26,213 bases of DNA. Origin: a virus. Below, in pieces: positions 8,232-15,594 of this stretch. Each line of letters begins with the position of its first letter. The first letter of the stretch is position 1. The stretch covers positions 1 to 26,213 of IMG/VR virus record IMGVR_UViG_3300032242_001749, one strand, 5' to 3'. The position numbers were made by a program, and so were the translations under genes. Under the pieces are notes generated by a model. That model was not told the DNA's origin. It made no database searches and saw nothing but the letters and a program-made list of their open reading frames with translations.

Positions 8232-9116
8232 CTAACTTGCTTTCTTGTATGGATTTCTTCCTGCGCTGCGACTTGGATTAGTTCCGCCACGAGTTTGAGA
8301 AATGTCTTTCTTAAGTCTATTAGGAACATTCATAGAAGGTCTGCGTTGTTTCGGACTATCTTCCAAACCGTAATAGTTAGCGGTTCTTGGTTTAGTTTTA
8401 TAAACTTTTTGGATAGTGCGACCCTTTTTGGGCTTAGTTTTAATCTGAGCACTTCTAGCAACACGATAAAGGGCTTCACGAATCTGAGGGCTAACATTGT
8501 TCATGTCCCCAGCATTTCCACGAGGTTTATTGATAAACAACCCATCAGAAGCCTGATTTTTGTTTTTTCGGTTTAACCAAGGCTTACCTTTGGAATACGA
8601 AGCATGGAACGCTTCCCATTCAGTAGGTGAAACTTTGTAATAGTTGTAAAAAGTTCCGTCACGGAAAACAACAGTCATAGTTCCATTAGCAGGATTAGAT
8701 GGGTCAGGGGTGTAACCTGCGGCTACTGTACGAGGCTTTTCATAGTTAGTGGAAGATGTTGGAACTTCCCATTCCACAAACAGCGAAACATCTCCATTAA
8801 CTGCATTATTTAACTGTCTTTGAGTAACAGTTTGAGCGTCCTCATAATAGTTGCCATTTACTTTGTAATAATCGCCAGCGTTCATCATTCCAGCGTCAGT
8901 ATCGCCAGAATTCACTTGGTCTTGGTAAATGCGATTGACCTGCTTGCCATACAAGAAACGGCGGTCAACATTTAACTCGCTGGCAGCGCTACTAGCATTA
9001 CCACGAGTTAGGCTATCAAAAGTTTCGGAGGTACTCTCCAAAAATGGTTTCAGGAGTGCCGAAAGTTCTTGGCGGGAAGGGTAGTTCCCACCGCTCGGCA
9101 CTCCTGAATTAGCCAT
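8232..9116 (-). CDS. KTSC-like domain protein with basic tail
   Basis: A 294-residue protein. Residues about 146-183 (TMTVVFRDGTFYNYYKV, then EWEAFHASYSKGKPWLN) match the KTSC domain pattern: a beta-hairpin with aromatics, then a helix and a Ser-Lys-Gly turn followed by LN. KTSC domains are small, proposed to bind nucleic acid, and frequent in phage proteins. Residues 225-294 are strongly basic and disordered (KTKPKKGRTIQKVYKTKPR), consistent with DNA or capsid binding. The N-terminal 145 residues are unassigned. It lies two genes before terminase. Function is unknown; a virion or packaging accessory is plausible. Confidence 0.75.
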   Translation of the reverse strand: MANSGVPSGGNYPSRQELSALLKPFLESTSETFDSLTRGNASSAASELNVDRRFLYGKQVNRIYQDQVNSGDTDAGMMNAGDYYKVNGNYYEDAQTVTQRQLNNAVNGDVSLFVEWEVPTSSTNYEKPRTVAAGYTPDPSNPANGTMTVVFRDGTFYNYYKVSPTEWEAFHASYSKGKPWLNRKNKNQASDGLFINKPRGNAGDMNNVSPQIREALYRVARSAQIKTKPKKGRTIQKVYKTKPRTANYYGLEDSPKQRRPSMNVPNRLKKDISQTRGGTNPSRSAGRNPYKKAS

Positions 9117-9121
9117 TTTTA

Positions 9122-10855
9122 TTAGGCGATGTAGGTCAACGTAATGCTTGCTGCTTCACCAATAGTTCCAGCACCTGGAGCAACGCTCTGAGTGTAAACG
9201 TACTGGCTCTTAGCCGATGCGTAAACAGTACCTGCAGCCTGTGGAATCGACACGATAGTTGCGACACCAGCCTGTGTTGCGGTAGCAGTTCCATTTACGT
9301 TCGAAGTGATAGTGAAGTTAGAACCTGAAGTTGTTGCAACAACACCAGTGATGTTTAGCGAAGCACCAGTCGTAGCAACCAAACCAGTAATCTGAACAGT
9401 GACACCAGCAGTTGGGTTCATTGTCGAAGTAAAGGTTGCGGTTGTTCCGTCACCAGAAGCAGCAGTAACAGTTCCTGCAGTTGGCAGGGTGTAGCCTGAT
9501 GGCTTTGCAATGGTGAAGGTGTTGGTGGTTACAGCCGTAATCTGAGTCTGGCTTGCAAGGTTTGATGTAACTGCGTTGCTAACACCAGAGGTGGTAGTTC
9601 CGTTAACAGTTACATAGTCATTAACAGCAAAACCGTGACCTGCAGCAGTGAATACTAGCGGGTCAGCCTTAGGGTTAACTGCGGTAACAGTCTTAACCTT
9701 ACCCAAAGCAAGTGCCTGAACCGAGGTTGATGGACCAATTGCGTAGACAGTACCAGTGGTGTCAGCCTTCGAAGTGATGGTCTGTGCAAGAGCATAGGTC
9801 ACCGAAACGTTAGCCACAACCGAAACAACAGTTGTCTGATAAGCGACAAAGTTTGTGTCGGTAGTTCCAGCAACCCAAATACGGTCACCTTCAAGAACAG
9901 CGTGGGTACCAATAGTGACAGTTGCGTTTGTACCATCAGCAGCAACGTTGGTGATTCCATACTTGCGAGAAGTCACACCTTCGACGATACCAGTGTCAGC
10001 AGCAGACGCAATAAGCGAACCAGAACTACGGGTAAAGGTAAAGGTGGTGGTTGTCGGAACAGTAGCGACTACACCAACAAGACCGTCAAGAGCAGTTGCA
10101 GTTGCAACACCCTTGAGGCTGATGATTTCACCAGCAACATAGCCGTGTGGCAGTGCGGTGGTAATAGTTACAGTCGAGATGTTCGATGCAGCAGCAGTTG
10201 CAGCAACGTTGGTAATCTGTGCTAGACGGCTACCAGTAACCATTGCCGAACCAGTACCGCTTGAAAGTGCAGTAGTACCGTTTGAACGAACAGTGAAAGT
10301 GTTGGTTGCAACGTTGGTAATAACAAAAGTTCCGTTTAGGTCAGCAGCAGTTGATGTAAATCCAAACAGCGAAACAACGTCACCAACCTGGAAACCGTGG
10401 TTGTTAGCGGTAAGAGTTGCACCTGAGGTAGAAACGGTACGAGCAACCGAAGTTACACCAATAGCGCCGTTAACGTTAGTTGCAGCCGAAGGAGTGCCAT
10501 AACCAGCAGCAAGGTAACCTGCGTCCTTTAGGGCGTCCTGTGCGTCGCTTAGACGCTGACCAACTACGCTTGGTACAACAACGTAAGGGGTGTAAGTGTA
10601 GGCAGAACCAGTGAACTTACCCTTGTCGCCACCTGTGAATAGTGGGTAGTTGTTCCAACCGCCGAGAATCATGGCGTGTGGGTTCTTCGACGAAGCAGCC
10701 GAAGTAGACAAACGACCGTTTGAAGCACCAGGAGTAGCGTTTGGGGCTACGTCTGGACGCAAATCGTTTGGCTGCATAGGGAGGTTTCCCCATACAAAGT
10801 CAACAACGGGGTTACCCGAACTGTCAACCAAGTGGTTGTTGTTATTAAGAGCCAT
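9122..10855 (-). CDS. Large structural protein: split PASTA and five beta modules
   Basis: A 577-residue Thr/Val/Ala/Gly-rich protein, almost certainly a virion protein (tail, fibre or head decoration). A TTG at 10861 would add two residues, but the ATG at 10855, 2 nt after the upstream stop, is the better start. Residues about 92-118 (VVVPSVVGQRLSDAQDALK, then DAGY) match the first half of a PASTA domain. The last ~25 residues (YTQSVAPGAGTIGEAASITL) match a PASTA second half. Between them lie about five imperfect 75-residue modules with the pattern HGF-x-x-GD-x-V...NGTF-x-I-x-x-V...TFT-V, near 137-208, 210-288, 298-373, 385-463 and 463-538. PASTA domains bind peptidoglycan, so a cell-wall-contacting role is possible. 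The same module ends the partial protein at 1-999. Confidence 0.85.
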   Translation of the reverse strand: MALNNNNHLVDSSGNPVVDFVWGNLPMQPNDLRPDVAPNATPGASNGRLSTSAASSKNPHAMILGGWNNYPLFTGGDKGKFTGSAYTYTPYVVVPSVVGQRLSDAQDALKDAGYLAAGYGTPSAATNVNGAIGVTSVARTVSTSGATLTANNHGFQVGDVVSLFGFTSTAADLNGTFVITNVATNTFTVRSNGTTALSSGTGSAMVTGSRLAQITNVAATAAASNISTVTITTALPHGYVAGEIISLKGVATATALDGLVGVVATVPTTTTFTFTRSSGSLIASAADTGIVEGVTSRKYGITNVAADGTNATVTIGTHAVLEGDRIWVAGTTDTNFVAYQTTVVSVVANVSVTYALAQTITSKADTTGTVYAIGPSTSVQALALGKVKTVTAVNPKADPLVFTAAGHGFAVNDYVTVNGTTTSGVSNAVTSNLASQTQITAVTTNTFTIAKPSGYTLPTAGTVTAASGDGTTATFTSTMNPTAGVTVQITGLVATTGASLNITGVVATTSGSNFTITSNVNGTATATQAGVATIVSIPQAAGTVYASAKSQYVYTQSVAPGAGTIGEAASITLTYIA

Positions 10856-10857
10856 GC

Positions 10858-11094
10858 TCAATCTTCTTTCTCACATAAGTGACTTGATGTTTCGTCCCCG
10901 TAAAGGATTTCGCCACAGTCCCGACAACGGAACATGCGGACATCGTCTAGTGCTTCGTGCAAAGAGTCCAAATTATTGTGCGTGTACGACCGAGGATTCT
11001 GTGCGAGAACCTCGGGCGGAAACGGTCCCAAGGGACGGGTGTAACCATGCGGGACAAGGTGTCCCTGCACAGCATCTTTCCGAATAACAGGCAT
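10858..11094 (-). CDS. Small zinc-ribbon-like protein
   Basis: A 78-residue protein. The C-terminal part has CRDCG followed about 13 residues later by HLC, a likely zinc site of the Cys-Cys-His-Cys kind. The N-terminal half is Pro-rich (GYTRPLGPFPPEVLAQNPRS). The ATG overlaps the last base of the upstream stop (TAATG). The stop lies 2 nt before the ATG of the large structural protein, so the three are probably cotranslated. No specific function is recognised. Confidence 0.72.
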   Translation of the reverse strand: MPVIRKDAVQGHLVPHGYTRPLGPFPPEVLAQNPRSYTHNNLDSLHEALDDVRMFRCRDCGEILYGDETSSHLCEKED

Positions 11095-11327
11095 TACTCT
11101 GTTACCGAATCAACTACCGTATCTGTAGTTGAATCTTCTGTTACCTTCTTCTTAGAAGACTTAACAACAGTTTCTTCGACTACAGGGGTCTGTAGCGGAA
11201 TTTGACCAGCGTCACGTCTCGAAAGCAAAAACTTTGGAAGGCAATCATCGCAATAATTTTGCTTGATTTCTTCATTGATTTGATAAGTGTACAATGCTTC
11301 GTTTGTACAGTTAGCGCAAACTACCAT
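11094..11327 (-). CDS. Small zinc-finger protein
   Basis: A 77-residue protein. Residues 1-30 contain two CxxC pairs, CANC and CDDC, about 22 residues apart, a typical treble-clef or zinc-ribbon arrangement. The rest is a Thr/Val/Ser/Lys/Glu-rich low-complexity tail. It precedes another small Cys/His protein. Function is not recognised. Small zinc proteins of this type are common between structural genes of actinophages; a folding or regulatory role is a guess. Confidence 0.72.
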   Translation of the reverse strand: MVVCANCTNEALYTYQINEEIKQNYCDDCLPKFLLSRRDAGQIPLQTPVVEETVVKSSKKKVTEDSTTDTVVDSVTE

Positions 11328-11336
11328 TTATTTTTC

Positions 11337-11996
11337 CTATTCGTTTAGCGAGGGGATGCTGGCAGACGGGTTTTTGCCACCACCAACTATTTTGCGGTGA
11401 ATGTCTTCGGCAGTCCTAGGGCTTTTTCCACGCTTAACTTTGTCACTAGCCGAATCAAACTTACGATTAGCGTTAGCAGTTGCACGCTTAATGCCATTCT
11501 CAGGCTTTTCACTTTCAATTGCCTTTGGTTCAATTTTAAAAACGTTTGGGTGGTCAGCCAAAGATTCGTGTTTTTCGCCGCCGCTAAGTTCGTGCTGTGG
11601 TCCACGACCAGTAACAGCGCTTTGTGCTTTACGCCCAGTCAGAGCGCCCTGGCGAGCGTTCTCATAGTGGTTACGAGTTTCTGTACGGAAACCTGCAGCA
11701 TCGTGCGAATCACCCTTTTCAGCGGGTTTGCTTCCACCTTTAGTAAACTTGGTAATGTGCTGACCACGTTCATTTACGTTGTGGCTAATTTCAGTTCCCT
11801 CAGCAGCCATGCTGTGAACCTGATTAAGGCTATTAGTAAAGTGTTCGTGAGCCTGTTGCTGGGCATGAGCATTAAACAGCCCCTGAATAGCAGTAGCGTG
11901 AACATGGTTAGCACCATCTGCGGCACGAGAAACCATGCCAGCGGCTTTACGACCTGCACCAGCAACAGCACCAGCCAAATAATTTCCAGAAGCCAT
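11337..11996 (-). CDS. Hypothetical Ala/Gly/His-rich protein
   Basis: A 219-residue protein with no recognised domain. The start (NYLAGAVAGAGRKAAGMVSR) is a small-residue-rich helix that could be amphipathic or membrane-associated. Residues 25-75 are rich in His, Gln and Ala (NAHAQQQAHEHFTNSLNQ). The rest is polar, basic and probably disordered, with repeated Lys/Arg clusters. The ATG at 11996 overlaps the stop of the upstream gene by one base. The composition fits an internal virion or DNA-associated protein better than an enzyme, but this is inference. Confidence 0.72.
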   Translation of the reverse strand: MASGNYLAGAVAGAGRKAAGMVSRAADGANHVHATAIQGLFNAHAQQQAHEHFTNSLNQVHSMAAEGTEISHNVNERGQHITKFTKGGSKPAEKGDSHDAAGFRTETRNHYENARQGALTGRKAQSAVTGRGPQHELSGGEKHESLADHPNVFKIEPKAIESEKPENGIKRATANANRKFDSASDKVKRGKSPRTAEDIHRKIVGGGKNPSASIPSLNE

Positions 11997-12364
11997 TAGT
12001 CTCCCTTTCGATTCATGTCCGAAATCTTTTGTTCAATAGAACCAAAACGCAGATTTCCTTCATCAAGTCTCTCAATAATTTGTTTCTGTGTCTGCTCAAC
12101 TCGATTTAAAGCATCTTTCATAGAAGAGCCGCCGTTACGCTTCAATTCGCCGTCCATACGATTTAAGCGCTCCATGACACCTGGCACGGCGGAACGACCA
12201 GGTGATGCGGGTTCTCCCGCCCAATCCCTCATAAACTTGTCCAATTCGTCCATAAAAGCGTGAACACGGTCACACAATGGTTTTAAAAGTTTCCATAAGA
12301 TACCCACTGCACCTCCGACAGCAATAATGGCTGCGGACCATGTCAAAATTGTTTGGTCCAACAT
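11996..12364 (-). CDS. Membrane coiled-coil protein, DUF2746-like
   Basis: A 122-residue protein. One hydrophobic segment at about residues 7-30 (LTWSAAIIAVGGAVGILWKL) is followed by a charged helical region and a C-terminal coiled coil (DALNRVEQTQKQIIERLDEG). The NGGSSMKDAL stretch resembles the N-GG-S-x-x-DA motif of DUF2746 proteins found in actinophage lysis cassettes, by eye. It lies directly after two other genes of the lysis region and overlaps the upstream stop (TGATG). A holin partner or spanin-like membrane role is plausible. Confidence 0.75.
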   Translation of the reverse strand: MLDQTILTWSAAIIAVGGAVGILWKLLKPLCDRVHAFMDELDKFMRDWAGEPASPGRSAVPGVMERLNRMDGELKRNGGSSMKDALNRVEQTQKQIIERLDEGNLRFGSIEQKISDMNRKGD

Positions 12365-12549
12365 CAGTGACCTACTTTACTTCCGCCACCAAAACCTTCA
12401 CCATTTTGGCGACCTGGACGCAAATAGTGAAAAATAGTTGAACGTTCATTTGATTTAGGGTATTTAACAGAAAAAGCCCCTGACGCCAATTCCCGTTGCA
12501 GCGAATTCACTGTACGGTTATTTGGTGTCAGGGGCTTTCTTGGAATCAT
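12364..12549 (-). CDS. Small protein overlapping a terminator hairpin
   Basis: A 61-residue basic protein (residues NSLQRELASGAFSVKYP, then LRPGRQNGEG). It has one-base TAATG and TGATG overlaps with both neighbours, which supports a real, translationally coupled gene. No domain is recognised. A long terminator-like hairpin (12473-12538) lies within its first 26 codons, so its expression and that of downstream genes may be limited by premature termination. The alternative is that the frame is incidental and the hairpin ends the holin transcript. Confidence 0.55.
   Translation of the reverse strand: MIPRKPLTPNNRTVNSLQRELASGAFSVKYPKSNERSTIFHYLRPGRQNGEGFGGGSKVGH
12473..12538 (-). terminator. Terminator-like hairpin inside the lysis region
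   Basis: A 17-bp stem (AAAGCCCCTGACGCCAA and its complement, one G-U wobble) with a 32-nt loop. On the minus strand the second arm ends GGGGC followed by TTTTTCTG, the layout of an intrinsic terminator. It sits 11 bp after the holin-like gene stop and inside the following small coding frame. Confidence 0.58.
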
Positions 12550-12830
12550 TACTTTTTGTTCTGCTCGTCAAGCGCCTTTTGGACAGCCTGAGAAAACGCT
12601 GAAGTAATGTCAAGGTCGGTAACTTTACCAGTTGTAGCAATCGCAACGCCAAGAACTGTAGCAACAATAGCCACGGTGCTTGCCCAAGCAATAACGCCAC
12701 CCATGACCCAGTTACCTCCAGGAATGGCAGAGCCAATACCCATACCGCCTGGAATTGTAACTAGACCTAGACCGAAACTACGCCAAATGATTTGCCAAAT
12801 GAGATTCAATGTGGTTTTCATTGGAGACAT
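12549..12830 (-). CDS. Holin-like membrane protein
   Basis: A 93-residue protein with two hydrophobic segments, about residues 8-32 (LIWQIIWRSFGLGLVTIP, Gly-rich after) and 42-66 (VMGGVIAWASTVAIVATVLG). A short charged C-terminal tail follows (QAVQKALDEQNKK). Size, topology and the position right after the endolysin gene fit a phage holin, which makes the lesions that release or activate endolysin. The ATG at 12830 has AAAGGA about 8 nt upstream. No sequence-level family assignment is claimed; an r1t-like holin is one possibility. Confidence 0.78.
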   Translation of the reverse strand: MSPMKTTLNLIWQIIWRSFGLGLVTIPGGMGIGSAIPGGNWVMGGVIAWASTVAIVATVLGVAIATTGKVTDLDITSAFSQAVQKALDEQNKK

Positions 12831-12846
12831 AGCATTTCCTTTTTTA

Positions 12847-12870
12847 ATTTCCTGCGATTGCCGCAGAAAT
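12847..12870 (-). other. Hairpin between endolysin and holin genes
   Basis: CTGCG and CGCAG with a 5-nt loop, extended by ATTT/AAAT across one bulged base. On the minus strand it follows the endolysin stop directly and ends just before the holin ribosome site. It could modulate holin translation or RNA processing. No T run follows on the minus strand. Confidence 0.35.
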
Positions 12871-13509
12871 TTACTCTGCTTTAACAGCAGTAGTTTTTAC
12901 AGGAGCAGCGTGTGCGTCAGCAAGTGTAGCCAATGGCTTAACATCTGCAGGAGCAGATGCAACAGTTGGGGCACCAGTTGCTGAATGAACTTCACGCTGA
13001 CCAGGGTGTACCTCTGGAACAACCGATGCTGGAGCACCAAACTCGACTAGTCGAGCAAAGCCAGCAACCCACTTAAGTGAAACAGTGTTAACTGTAACAA
13101 TTCCAGGGATTACAGGTCCAGTATCAGCCGAAACATAAGTGACGGTGTTTTTCTTTACGTCAACAGACATAACCATACCAATGTGGTCGGTTTCTTTGTT
13201 TTTGCCAATCCATGCACCAGTTTCCCAGTCAAATAGAACAGCGTCGCCAGGAAGTACCTTTTTGATGTCCAAGTTCCAAACCTTGTTAGCAATAGCCAAA
13301 TTTTTTACTGCCGTGCAAGACACCTGAACAGGACGTAGACCTGATGCGTACGAGAATCCTAGAGCACAGTCGTAAAAGCCGTGAACACGGTTAGGAAAGC
13401 CCTTTAGGGTACCGTTTAGCCACGGCAACTCTTCACGCTTCTTGCCCATAAATGACTTGAAGTGATTGATGATTGCGTGAGCATCATGTGGGTTTTGTTG
13501 AATAGCCAT
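12871..13509 (-). CDS. Endolysin, CHAP-like peptidase
   Basis: A 212-residue cell-wall hydrolase candidate. The N-terminal ~155 residues resemble a CHAP/NlpC-type cysteine peptidase. FYDCALGFSYASG offers the nucleophile (Cys48), LPGDAVLFDW (86-95) is the conserved pre-histidine strand, and TDHIGMVMSV carries the likely catalytic His109. VTYVSADTG follows as the next strand. CHAP enzymes cleave peptidoglycan peptide bonds. The last 55 residues are an Ala/Pro/Val-rich linker-like tail without a clear wall-binding domain. No signal peptide is seen, so release would depend on the adjacent holin-like protein. Cys65 is an alternative nucleophile. Confidence 0.75.
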   Translation of the reverse strand: MAIQQNPHDAHAIINHFKSFMGKKREELPWLNGTLKGFPNRVHGFYDCALGFSYASGLRPVQVSCTAVKNLAIANKVWNLDIKKVLPGDAVLFDWETGAWIGKNKETDHIGMVMSVDVKKNTVTYVSADTGPVIPGIVTVNTVSLKWVAGFARLVEFGAPASVVPEVHPGQREVHSATGAPTVASAPADVKPLATLADAHAAPVKTTAVKAE

Positions 13510-13565
13510 TATAAACTCCTTAAGTTCAAACTCTATTGTCGGTTATTTAATTTTAAATTTCTTGG

Positions 13566-13904
13566 TTAAGCGGCAGCAGTTCCGCCTTGGGACATGCCCT
13601 GTGTTGGTGCTGCATCGCTGGTATCAGCCCCTGAAGGACCGCCACCAACTTTCTCCATGTTCTCTTCTGATGGAGTTCCAACTGGTACACCTGTAGTTGT
13701 GCTCATGCCGCCATAGCCTGATTGTCCCGCAATCATGCCAGGATACTGTGTCCAAAATGCTCCATAGCCGTTGTAGCCCATAAGAGGGTCTCCTACACCA
13801 GCAAAACTGTACGCCCCTCTAGGACGAATACGACCTCTAGGTCCACCAAACATTCCCGTTTCCTGCTCAGGGAACGGCTGCGAAGCAGATAAAGGAGCAG
13901 TCAT
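13566..13904 (-). CDS. Gly/Pro-rich hypothetical protein
   Basis: A 112-residue low-complexity protein rich in Gly, Pro, Tyr, Met and Ser (GAYSFAGVGDPLMGYNGYG, YPGMIAGQSGYGGM). No domain, membrane segment or catalytic motif is seen. The ATG at 13904 follows the upstream stop directly (TAAATG), so the pair is probably cotranslated. Composition suggests an intrinsically disordered virion component. This is a guess from composition and context. Confidence 0.68.
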   Translation of the reverse strand: MTAPLSASQPFPEQETGMFGGPRGRIRPRGAYSFAGVGDPLMGYNGYGAFWTQYPGMIAGQSGYGGMSTTTGVPVGTPSEENMEKVGGGPSGADTSDAAPTQGMSQGGTAAA

Positions 13905-14099
13905 TTAGACTTGCGCCTGAGTTCCAATAGGACCAGAAGACGAACCCATACCGCTTTCGTTCTTTTCACCAATACCACCGCCAGTGGAAGCACCAGCACC
14001 TTCAAAGGTTTTATCTTGCGGACCCGCAACACCCTTGTCAGAGTATGCAGCATTTGCGTCACCGTGTTGGACGCCACTTAGAAAGTCTTCAATAGCCAT
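13905..14099 (-). CDS. Small Gly/Ser-rich hypothetical protein
   Basis: A 64-residue protein. The first 20 residues (MAIEDFLSGVQHGDANAAYS) may form a short helix; the rest is Gly/Ser-rich (GAGASTGGGIGEKNESGMG). It directly precedes another disordered protein and follows a terminator-like hairpin. Function is unrecognised. Confidence 0.62.
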   Translation of the reverse strand: MAIEDFLSGVQHGDANAAYSDKGVAGPQDKTFEGAGASTGGGIGEKNESGMGSSSGPIGTQAQV

Positions 14100-14112
14100 A
14101 CCCCAAGTATGA

Positions 14113-14147
14113 CAAAAGGCTTGAACATTGTCTGCTCAAGCCTTTTG
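14113..14147 (-). terminator. Intrinsic terminator after lipoprotein gene
   Basis: A perfect 12-bp stem (CAAAAGGCTTGA and complement) with an 11-nt loop. The T run lies at the end of the stem on the minus strand (GCCTTTTGTCAT). It starts 9 bp after the lipoprotein stop and may separate that gene from the next leftward pair. Confidence 0.55.
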
Positions 14148-14155
14148 CCATTTAT

Positions 14156-14704
14156 TCAGTTAGTTTTTATAAGCCTTGTAAACGTTACGTTACTCGTCCA
14201 ATTTTGTTTTGCCCAAGCCCATACCTTAATACGCTGTGTGCGTACCCCTGGATGAGGAGCGTGAATCATGTACCCGTTACCGACATAGATACCGACATGT
14301 CCAGGAAACCCGATGATGTCACCAACTTTTGCTTTTGTTTGAGAATACTTGTGAGGTGTCCCACTGTATTTCTCTACATAGGCGCTGTGGTGCAGCGTGA
14401 TTCCTAGTTGCTCGTAATACCACATAACAAGTCCCGAACAGTCCCACCCTTGTGGGGTGTTTCCTGAAAATACGTACCATGTTTTATTTACGTACTTGTT
14501 CAGTTCTTTAGTAACAGTTTTTACACGTTGAGCATAATGGAGGGCTACAAGCCCTTTCATGCTCAAGGGATTCCACAATCCCTGTTCCACCTTTGATGTG
14601 GTGGCTGTGGAGACGGTCTCCACTTTTATTGCAGCGGCTGCCTCAGAGGCAGAGCAACCTGCCAATGTAAATAGCAGGACTGCGATTGCAATGAACTTCT
14701 TCAT
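14156..14704 (-). CDS. Secreted NlpC/P60 lipoprotein, cell-wall peptidase
   Basis: A 182-residue protein with a lipoprotein signal peptide: KK, a hydrophobic core at 4-13, and the lipobox LAGC with lipidated Cys17. The C-terminal domain is NlpC/P60: WDCSGLVMWYY carries nucleophile Cys89, KVGDIIGFPGHVGIYVGNG carries His136, and MIHAPHPG carries His148. NlpC/P60 enzymes cleave D-Glu-diaminopimelate bonds in peptidoglycan peptides. It would be exported and anchored to the outer face of the membrane, unlike the CHAP-like enzyme at 12871. It may help lysis, entry exclusion or wall remodelling. A 112-bp gap upstream and a terminator downstream suggest an independent unit. Confidence 0.88.
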   Translation of the reverse strand: MKKFIAIAVLLFTLAGCSASEAAAAIKVETVSTATTSKVEQGLWNPLSMKGLVALHYAQRVKTVTKELNKYVNKTWYVFSGNTPQGWDCSGLVMWYYEQLGITLHHSAYVEKYSGTPHKYSQTKAKVGDIIGFPGHVGIYVGNGYMIHAPHPGVRTQRIKVWAWAKQNWTSNVTFTRLIKTN

Positions 14705-14783
14705 TTAGCGACCTACCTTTCCTTGCGTTAGTAATCGGTCGTTTATTGTCAAAGTGACACTATTCAGTTGTAGTAAAACCCTA

Positions 14784-14796
14784 GCACAAATTGTGC
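14784..14796. promoter_or_regulatory. Palindrome upstream of lipoprotein gene
   Basis: GCACAA-A-TTGTGC is a perfect 6-bp inverted repeat around one base in the 112-bp gap upstream of the NlpC/P60 lipoprotein gene. On the minus strand a TTGACA box lies between it and the gene, without a convincing -10 at standard spacing. It may be an operator; only symmetry and position support this. Confidence 0.3.
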
Positions 14797-14816
14797 CAAA
14801 GCCTACTTGTTACTAT

Positions 14817-14987
14817 TTAACGACCAGAACCCCAGCCTGTGCCGTTAAATTTGACCGCACCAACACCAGGAATCTTCTTACATGCTTTGCCACATTTTGA
14901 GCAAAGCACTTCAGGAGAGTCCATCATTGGGTGGTCAACTTCTTGATTGATGTTACATTCAACGCATTTGTACGTGTATAGCGGCAT
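14817..14987 (-). CDS. FmdB-like zinc-ribbon protein
   Basis: A 56-residue protein. It begins MPLYTYKCVECN and continues with CSKCGKACKKIPG, the two CxxC knuckles and MPLY start characteristic of the FmdB/regulatory-protein zinc-ribbon family. The end is Gly-rich (KFNGTGWGSGR). FmdB-type proteins are small zinc binders of uncertain, possibly regulatory, function, and are frequent in phages. The ATG at 14987 lies 2 nt after the HNH gene stop, so the two are probably cotranslated. Confidence 0.82.
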   Translation of the reverse strand: MPLYTYKCVECNINQEVDHPMMDSPEVLCSKCGKACKKIPGVGAVKFNGTGWGSGR

Positions 14988-14989
14988 GG

Positions 14990-15427
14990 TTAAACCATCT
15001 CTTCGACTTTAGATAAACCTGAACGGGTGAAAGTGCGTTTGCGGTGACAGTTAGAGCACACCAGTTCGCATTTAGCGATTTCGCTAAAGATTTTCCATCG
15101 TGCAGCACCGTTACGAATCATTTCGGAAACAGATTCAGTTTTTTTACCCACAACATGGTCGTAGTCCATCACATAGTGAGGGTAGCGCATGTCACAGTCG
15201 TGGCACGGGTTTTCTTCTTTAAGTTTACGCACATCGGCTTTGATTGAGTCCATGCGTTTGTTTTTTGCCAAACGCTGCTTCTCTGCGTTAACTTCACGGT
15301 TCTTATGGTACTGAATACGCCCATACTCCCGTTGACAGACTTTGCAGTAAGACTGCACCCTGTTTTTGGTTTTTTTGTTGAAGTCTTCTAGAGACTTTGT
15401 TTCGCCGCAGCGATTACATTTTTTCAT
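14990..15427 (-). CDS. HNH endonuclease
   Basis: A 145-residue protein with an N-terminal zinc ribbon (CNRCGETK, then CKVCQREYG) and a C-terminal HNH nuclease. In the latter CHDCD and CSNCH flank the metal fold, MDYDHV provides the first catalytic His, and CSNCHRKRT the last Asn-x-x-His. A basic helix links the two (about 45-70). HNH enzymes cut or nick DNA; in phages they serve in packaging or as homing nucleases. It lies beside a tRNA gene and far from the terminase in gene order. A homing role is possible but not shown. Confidence 0.9.
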   Translation of the reverse strand: MKKCNRCGETKSLEDFNKKTKNRVQSYCKVCQREYGRIQYHKNREVNAEKQRLAKNKRMDSIKADVRKLKEENPCHDCDMRYPHYVMDYDHVVGKKTESVSEMIRNGAARWKIFSEIAKCELVCSNCHRKRTFTRSGLSKVEEMV

Positions 15428-15468
15428 AGTTTAAGCATACACGCTTCGAACCGCAAATACATACTCGG

Positions 15469-15540
15469 AGCCTCTAGAAAGAATCGAACTCTCATCTGCT
15501 GTTTACAAGACAGCCGTTCTAACCGTTGAACTATAAAGGC
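15469..15540 (-). tRNA. tRNA-Thr (anticodon TGT)
   Basis: A complete cloverleaf reads leftward. The 7-bp acceptor stem is GCCTTTA/TAGAGGC with one G-U pair. The D stem is GTTC/GAAC, the anticodon stem GCTGT/ACAGC with loop CTTGTAA, and the T arm GAGAG-TTCGATT-CTTTC. Bases 34-36 read TGT, decoding ACA (Thr). The 3' end continues CCG, so CCA would be added after transcription. It lies between Hsp20 and HNH genes. Confidence 0.9.
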
Positions 15541-15545
15541 GTATA

Positions 15546-15579
15546 CCCCCACGCATCCAGCCGAAACTGCCCGTGGGGG
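15546..15579 (-). other. Hairpin between Hsp20 and tRNA genes
   Basis: An 8-bp stem CCCCCACG/CGTGGGGG with an 18-nt loop lies 16 bp after the Hsp20 stop and 6 bp before the tRNA 5' end. No T run follows on the minus strand, so RNA processing or message stabilisation is likelier than termination. Confidence 0.42.
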
Positions 15580-15594
15580 ACTATTAACCACAGT

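Noticed and set aside
10859-10861. TTG start for the PASTA protein
   Set aside because: An ATG two codons later is in frame, and the TTG overlaps the upstream stop; the ATG is the simpler choice.
13905-14099. MAIEDFLSGVQHG start as another copy of the island tag
   Set aside because: It shares only D-F-L with the degenerate tag at 20385 and lacks the R-N-N core; the gene is far from the island.
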